A stretch of DNA of 28,082 nt from Pleurotus djamor (taxonomy: Eukaryota > Basidiomycota > Agaricomycetes > Agaricales > Pleurotaceae). The translations under genes were made by a program, and so were the position numbers. Positions 24,058 to 28,082 of the stretch are shown in pieces. Each line of letters opens with the position of its first letter. The stretch's first letter is position 1. The notes beneath the pieces were generated by a model. The model was not told the DNA's origin. It worked only from the letters and a program-made list of their open reading frames with translations, and did no database searches. Where the stretch lies: positions 182,107-210,188 of the forward strand of contig JAPEVF010000012.1 of assembly GCA_029747585.1 (NCBI GenBank), read 5' to 3'.

Positions 24058-24871
24058 ATGGACCATGTCAGGCATCACGAAAAAAAAGACCAGTTGGGAA
24101 GGTTCACGAGGTAGTTATAAGCGCTGGGGATCGTCCGTCGTCGACTTCGATGATGTCGATATCGAGCGCGGGAATTCGAAGCATTCAAGATTATTTAATT
24201 GGAAAACGTAAGCAGGAAGTTTCGTAAGAGAGTTTATAGCGTAGAACGTAGGACCAGTTTTATGTGATGATAATTGAGGGTATAAACGAGAACATGAGAA
24301 ATGAAAAAGGCAGGAATTGAAGTTGAAGGAATCGTCTGAGTCCCCAAAGTCTGTCTATGTCGAATGAAAAGCTCGGAAAGGATGTAAAAGAAAACTAGAA
24401 AGAGGACTAGGGGGTATAAGCGAACATACTGGCACTACCATAGATTGTATCTGTAGAAAAAGAACAAAGAACGGAGGAGGGAGAACAGAAAAGACTGTAA
24501 ATTTAGTGTAAACACGTCATGGTACGAAAAAANCGGCACAAAAAAATCCCAAACATTATCAAAAGTCACAAAAAGAAAGAAGTTATTTAGTTAGTTATGA
24601 ATAAAATCTCGAAAGCGGGGGNTAGAGAGTAAAGAGAGAGAGGAAAGAAAGGAGGTAAGGAAAACGTTGCATGGTTCGTGGCATACCACATCAAGCGGTG
24701 TCATAGGGAATCCTGACGTCCAAAGAGTAATAGCTATTCGTAGTGGTAAATCAGTTCAACCGCCAAAGAGGAGGAAGGGGAAATGGAAAAAGTTCAGTTC
24801 AAGGGCATACAAAGATCGTCAAAAAAGATCACATTTCTTCTAAGGTTCATGTTCAACGTTCGATATCGCCA

Positions 24872-26649
24872 CTAAGAATCCGAGCCTAAAGGACTAGGCG
24901 GCAACGGGGATGGAACTCTTGACGGACCCCTCGATGGAGGCCGCGAACTGTACGGCGATCCATACGGCGCATCCATATACCTCGGCGTATCCAACATCTC
25001 ATCGTGGTATCCACCGAACTGACTCCCCCCATGCGCATTAGCTCCATTCCCATTCCCATTCGACGCGCCCGACATCCCCAGCCCAAAGCCAAGCGCACTA
25101 GCCATCGCATGTGGACTCCCAAACGGCGAACTCTTCTTCCTCGTGATTCCCGGTAACTCTCCCAATATCGGCTCCTTCGCATCCAACGGCGACATAGGAT
25201 ACCCACTCGGAGCCTTTCCCCCTCTCAAACTCGCACTCGAAACAGCATGCGTCAGAGTCTTCGTCAAACTTCCCGCGCTCTCGCCCAGTGTTTTGGAATC
25301 ATCAGAGGGTTGGTTGTACATCCATGTCGCAATGAGGACGGTTGTCGATCCCATGAGGAAGCCAGGGGTCAAACTGAAGTCGAAGAGCGCGACGGAGGCG
25401 AGGAAGGACAACACTATTGACAACGAGGTGGCGAATCCTTTGAGGATGTTATCCGAATACTTGATTACGATGGCCGTAATAAGACCACCAAACACTTGGA
25501 CCGAAACCGTGGCCCAAGCCCAGGGGCCGAAGTGCTTGAAGAGTTCCTGGAGGAAGGACCTCTGGAGCTCATGCGGCGAACCGGGGGTAGGGGGAAGGTT
25601 GTAATTGGAATAGAGGATGGGGAGGAGCGCTGGGATGAGGGAGAAGAGCGAAAGCTGGACATTGCGAACCCAGAGATCGGCTTTAGAGCCTTTCAAGACC
25701 ATCTCGAAGTAAACGCCTGCCAATCCAGAGGTAAAGCACGCGGCGGTAACCGCACCAAAGCCCTTCAGAGGATTCATTATGTGGATATGAATGGGGGCCG
25801 AGTCGTGAGCACTCCCAACGTGTACCGGTTTGGCAGGACCTGTCGAGGTTTGCAGCTGGACGATAGCGACGCCAATAGCTAAAAATAGGAGCGATAACCA
25901 CTTCGCGGGACCCAAGCGCTTGCGAAGAAGCGCGACGGAGAAAGCAGCGGTGGTAAGGATTTTCATTTGGTAAGTGACCTGGAACGTTGCGACCGGGAGA
26001 TTACTGATGGCGACGAACTGCAAAGAGTTCTGGATGACGTATAGGATGGCCGGGATGGAGAGTTTCCAGCAGTCCGGGCTGAAAACCTCACGGCAGAGGT
26101 GGACAAAGGGGTAGAAATATTGCATGAGCGATGGCTGAGGGGATCCAAAGGAGGCGGGGGTGGGTGAATAGGTGAACGAAGTGCTAGAGTAGACGCGGGA
26201 CAGTGCTATTACGAATGATATTGAGCCCTTTAAGAGTTCATTAAGTAAAACGGCGGCGGCGGGAGAGTAGGAGCGCGACGGAGGAGTCGAGACGCGAGAA
26301 TAGTGCATTACAATCGACAGCGCAGCGTTTTGAACCGCAAGCGTGACGAGACTACCACCCGGCAAGTTCAGCGGGTATTTCTGAGGCAAAGGGGACATCC
26401 AAAAACTCACGAAACATATTTTAAAGGAAGACCACATATCATTGGACCTTTGCTCGATTCCTGGATACCGCTTTGCGTGGTGGGAGACATGCCTTTTGAC
26501 GGGGAGAGATAGGAAGCGGTGGGAAGTTGGGCGGGAGTGACGAGGGGCGAGAGTCGCGGCGACGGGGTCAGACTGGGAGCGTCGCCAGCCAGTAGGTTGG
26601 ATGACGACGAGTTTTGGCGGACAGTCGCTGGATACGAGCGATGATACAT
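24872..26649 (-). CDS. UDP-galactose/UDP-GlcNAc-type Golgi transporter
   Basis: Two coding exons on the minus strand, 26649-26411 and 26351-24872, giving 572 aa. The nucleotide-sugar transporter core starts near residue 76 (LKYVSLVTLAVQNAALSIVM) and continues with AAAVLLNELLKGSISF, then YVIQNSLQFVAISNLP, KILTTAAFSVALLRKRL, SGLAGVYFEMVLKGS, LWVRNVQLSLFS, and VIKYSDNILKGFATSLSI. These are the signature segments of the SLC35A/Gms1 family with about ten membrane helices. The protein exchanges UDP-sugar for UMP across the Golgi membrane to feed glycan synthesis. The substrate cannot be fixed from sequence; UDP-galactose is the best guess. It is longer than usual (about 320-400 aa) because of a Ser/Pro-rich N-terminal extension and a Gly/Asn/Ser-rich tail of about 150 residues. 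The ATG at 26649 was chosen because the frame in the upstream exon has no ATG and does not join in phase. Confidence 0.92.
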
Positions 26650-26660
26650 GGCCGGGAAAA

Positions 26661-26722
26661 CTGGGATAAGCCAAGAGATAGAGTGAGCCAAAATTGCGAG
26701 ACTGGCGTTTCATAATACTCAC
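26661..26722 (-). other. Probable 5'UTR intron of transporter gene
   Basis: 62 nt with a GTGAGT donor and a CCCAG acceptor on the minus strand, ending 11 nt before the ATG. The exon on its far side has no ATG that could be used in frame, so it is read as untranslated leader. Confidence 0.6.
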
Positions 26723-26905
26723 CCGTTGACGACGAAAATTAGGCGGCGGCGAGGCGCGTCTCAGCTGGCTCTGGAGAACGTCGGGGACGACGAGCAGAGG
26801 GCAGAGGAGGACGAGAGAGACGGTGAGGACGGTGAGGAAGGGGGCAAAGGTTCGCTTGTCCGACACTCAACTTGGCACCATTTTTGATGCAAAGCGCCTA
26901 ATTCG

Positions 26906-26911
26906 CACGTG
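26906..26911. promoter_or_regulatory. CACGTG E-box upstream of transporter gene
   Basis: A perfect CACGTG about 255 bp upstream of the transporter start codon. Short motif; function is inference. Confidence 0.25.
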
Positions 26912-27657
26912 GAACGCTTCGATCGGCCCTGCACCGTGCAAGCGCCCTCGTCGCAACCACCAAAATGAAACTGATTCGAGATTTCACAATGCTATCAGAC
27001 ACACTCGCATGTACACATGGTCTACGTATAGTATGTATGTAGCGACAAAAACCAGCACATCTACACGAAAAACCTGCAAGATGAAAACGGAGTTAGCATG
27101 TTTTTCCAGAACCGAGAAAAAAGACTAGAAATTCGAATGGAAAAGAATGTATGTCATCTCAGGCTCGCCTTTATCTCCTCATCCGCACCCAAGCCCTGCA
27201 CGTCTACTCCACACTATAGTGGTGGGAGCAGAGTGAGCTCGACGCTAGCGAGATTCCCTGTGTAACGAGGGAACGGGGTGCGTGTTTTTACCAGGGTTAT
27301 CTTCATCGACATACAGACAGAAACGAAAGGATCAATGATTGCAAAACTCACTTGTCGATTCTATTATGTACAGACATGCACAAGTAATGTACAACACTCC
27401 AGGTGATCCAGCGTCCTAGTCTCTCAACCAGAGGGAGAAACAATCAGCAAAGATTGTTTTTGAGCGTTCCGACTCCATCTACGAGGCTTGTCTGGACCAT
27501 CCCTTCCTTCAAAGATCGACGACAGAGCGCGAATGAAAAGGATAGTAATTTGAACGTCGCGAATAAGTTGAAAGCCCAAGCGAAAATTTCTTGCGCCCTT
27601 TTATACCTGCCCCNGGNTCACNANGCTAGTGTTGCCACAAGTCCAGCGCCAGCGATG

Positions 27658-27725
27658 CTCGAGCGTCCGACCCTGAAACTCGAGCCGGCTCGAGCTCGTT
27701 GCCAAGAACCTCGAGTTCCCTCGAG
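27658..27725. repeat. Five CTCGAG palindromes, subterminal array of hAT end
   Basis: CTCGAG occurs at 27658-27663, 27679-27684, 27689-27694, 27710-27715 and 27720-27725. Several copies are flanked by G and C (GCTCGAGC). hAT transposases are known to bind short subterminal repeats, so these are likely transposase sites. Confidence 0.65.
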
Positions 27726-27789
27726 CCAACAAGATTAGCCTTTTTAGAGACGATAAGATAAACGGAGTTAGACAGGGGGAGGGGAGCAC

Positions 27790-28082
27790 CTACAAGTCTG
27801 ACGATGCATCTAATGACGAAAGCAGGTTCTCAATTTCTGACGGAGTCGTATCAGCTTGATCTTTCGTATCTTCCTCTCTCTTGCTAAACTCGGAGCCATA
27901 AGGGAGCCGCTCCAAGCGATACAGAAATTTCATTATTTGCAAAATTTCAAAGTTGAGTGGGGAAAGGCAGGAACGACGAAGCACGTCAGTTTCTTTACCT
28001 GACGAGGAAACACGTTCACATGGACCAGCCGATGCAGGGATGGGGAGAACATCAAGAGCTAGCCGGAAAACAAGAGGATGGG
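27790..28082 (-). CDS. hAT transposase, C-terminal dimerisation region (partial)
   Basis: A minus-strand frame open from the window edge (first full codon at 28080) to a stop at 27790, 96 residues plus stop. It reads LALDVLPIPASAGPCERVSS, then SGKETDVLRRSCLSPLNFEI and LQIMKFLYRLERL, followed by a Lys/Glu/Asp-rich tail. This is the conserved end of hAT transposases, where the usual pattern is a Pro-Ala-Ser segment, an ERxFS motif, and an LSP..xE.LQ.LKF helix that forms the dimer. The phenylalanine of ERxFS is replaced by Ser here (ERVSS), which may mean an ageing copy, although this part of the frame has no stop. Catalytic residues would lie beyond the window edge, so whether it is active cannot be judged. 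Confidence 0.8.
   Translation of the reverse strand, partial: HPLVFRLALDVLPIPASAGPCERVSSSGKETDVLRRSCLSPLNFEILQIMKFLYRLERLPYGSEFSKREEDTKDQADTTPSEIENLLSSLDASSDL

Larger units (their letters stand above)
23158..24871. other. Long gene-poor stretch between minus-strand genes
   Basis: From 23158 to about 23670 lies the likely 5'UTR of the basic protein, with a possible intron starting at 23415. From about 23700 to 24871 no supported gene is seen. The segment 24220-24850 is purine- and A-rich on the + strand with several A runs and probably holds the 3'UTR of the transporter gene. A frame at 23906-24211 has no recognisable content. An untranslated RNA cannot be ruled out. Confidence 0.45.
26650..27626. 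other. Transporter leader and promoter, then gene-free stretch
   Basis: A probable 5'UTR intron of the transporter gene lies at 26661-26722 (minus strand, GTGAGT donor and CCCAG acceptor). A CT-rich leader follows to about 26870 and a CACGTG site at 26906-26911. From about 26950 to 27600 I see no gene, RNA or repeat. A TTTTATA sequence near 27598 and a cluster of Ns (27614-27624) come just before the transposon end. Confidence 0.45.
27627..28082 (-). mobile_element. hAT-family DNA transposon, one end (partial)
   Basis: The end of a hAT element runs off the right side of the window. It holds the C-terminal part of the transposase, a noncoding subterminal region of about 160 bp with five CTCGAG palindromes, and a probable outer end beginning TAGTGTTGCCAC at 27627, like hAT terminal inverted repeats (often CAGTG or TAGTG). 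The eight bases before it (27619-27626) would be the target-site duplication, but two are N. The other end is outside the window, so the inverted repeat and duplication cannot be tested here. Confidence 0.75.

Noticed and set aside
23906..24211. A 101-residue + strand frame
   Set aside because: No recognisable content, no promoter or splice support, and composition like the surrounding noncoding DNA.
24872..26866. A 664-residue minus-strand frame extending the transporter upstream
   Set aside because: It starts at a non-ATG codon and reads through two introns (26352-26410 and 26661-26722). Splicing restores the conserved LKYVSLVTLAVQNAAL segment.
26823..27128. A 101-residue + strand frame opposite the transporter leader
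   Set aside because: It starts inside the transporter's 5'UTR on the other strand and shows only low-complexity Thr/Lys/Arg content.
27200..27300. GC-rich segment with hairpin-like repeats considered as a tRNA
   Set aside because: No A-box or B-box consensus and no cloverleaf with an anticodon arm could be built.

Overview
The window looks like nuclear DNA of a filamentous basidiomycete fungus, probably an Agaricomycete. Genes are packed on both strands and broken by many short introns, mostly 48-65 nt, with GTRNGT-like donors and CAG/TAG acceptors. Promoters are CT-rich, and the protein families (PAM17, ZCCHC8-like PSP protein, Golgi nucleotide-sugar transporter, F-box/WD40, SNF2) are fungal or eukaryotic. 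Gene models below were built by joining open frames at splice sites. For every multi-exon model except the one broken by an N, the joined exons give a length divisible by three.

Left part (1-7100): a DUF3429/TMEM69-like mitochondrial membrane protein (+, full of single ambiguous bases), a single-pass membrane protein with a C-terminal SH3 domain (+), an F-box/seven-blade WD40 protein (+), and a convergent ZCCHC8-like zinc-knuckle/PSP protein (-). Middle (7600-14230): a small glutaredoxin-like protein (-) diverges from a very large gene (+). That gene joins a CCCH zinc finger, a long disordered region, ankyrin-like sequence and a single Clp-type AAA+ ATPase. It is followed by a second membrane-SH3 protein (+) of almost the same length as the first. 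Next (14600-19800): PAM17 (-), a mitochondrial import-motor subunit, diverges across only about 69 bp from a 15-exon SNF2-family ATPase without a visible RING finger (+).

Right part (20195-26650), all on the minus strand: a Ser/Thr-rich single-pass membrane protein ending in a PPAY motif, a basic low-complexity protein of unknown function, and a UDP-galactose-type Golgi transporter with a 5'UTR intron. A gene-poor stretch of about 1.7 kb lies before the transporter. The right edge (27627-28082) holds the end of a hAT transposon: the C-terminal dimerisation region of its transposase, a probable terminal end, and five CTCGAG palindromes in 68 bp.

This is mostly chromosomal housekeeping and regulatory content, not a gene cluster for one pathway. 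The most unusual items are the CCCH-ankyrin-Clp fusion with two in-frame, stop-free introns, the three signal-peptide-less single-pass membrane proteins in one window, and the hAT end with its palindrome array. Two single Ns (6038 and 13708) sit in homopolymer or G-rich tracts and break otherwise good reading frames, so they are probably consensus errors and not mutations.
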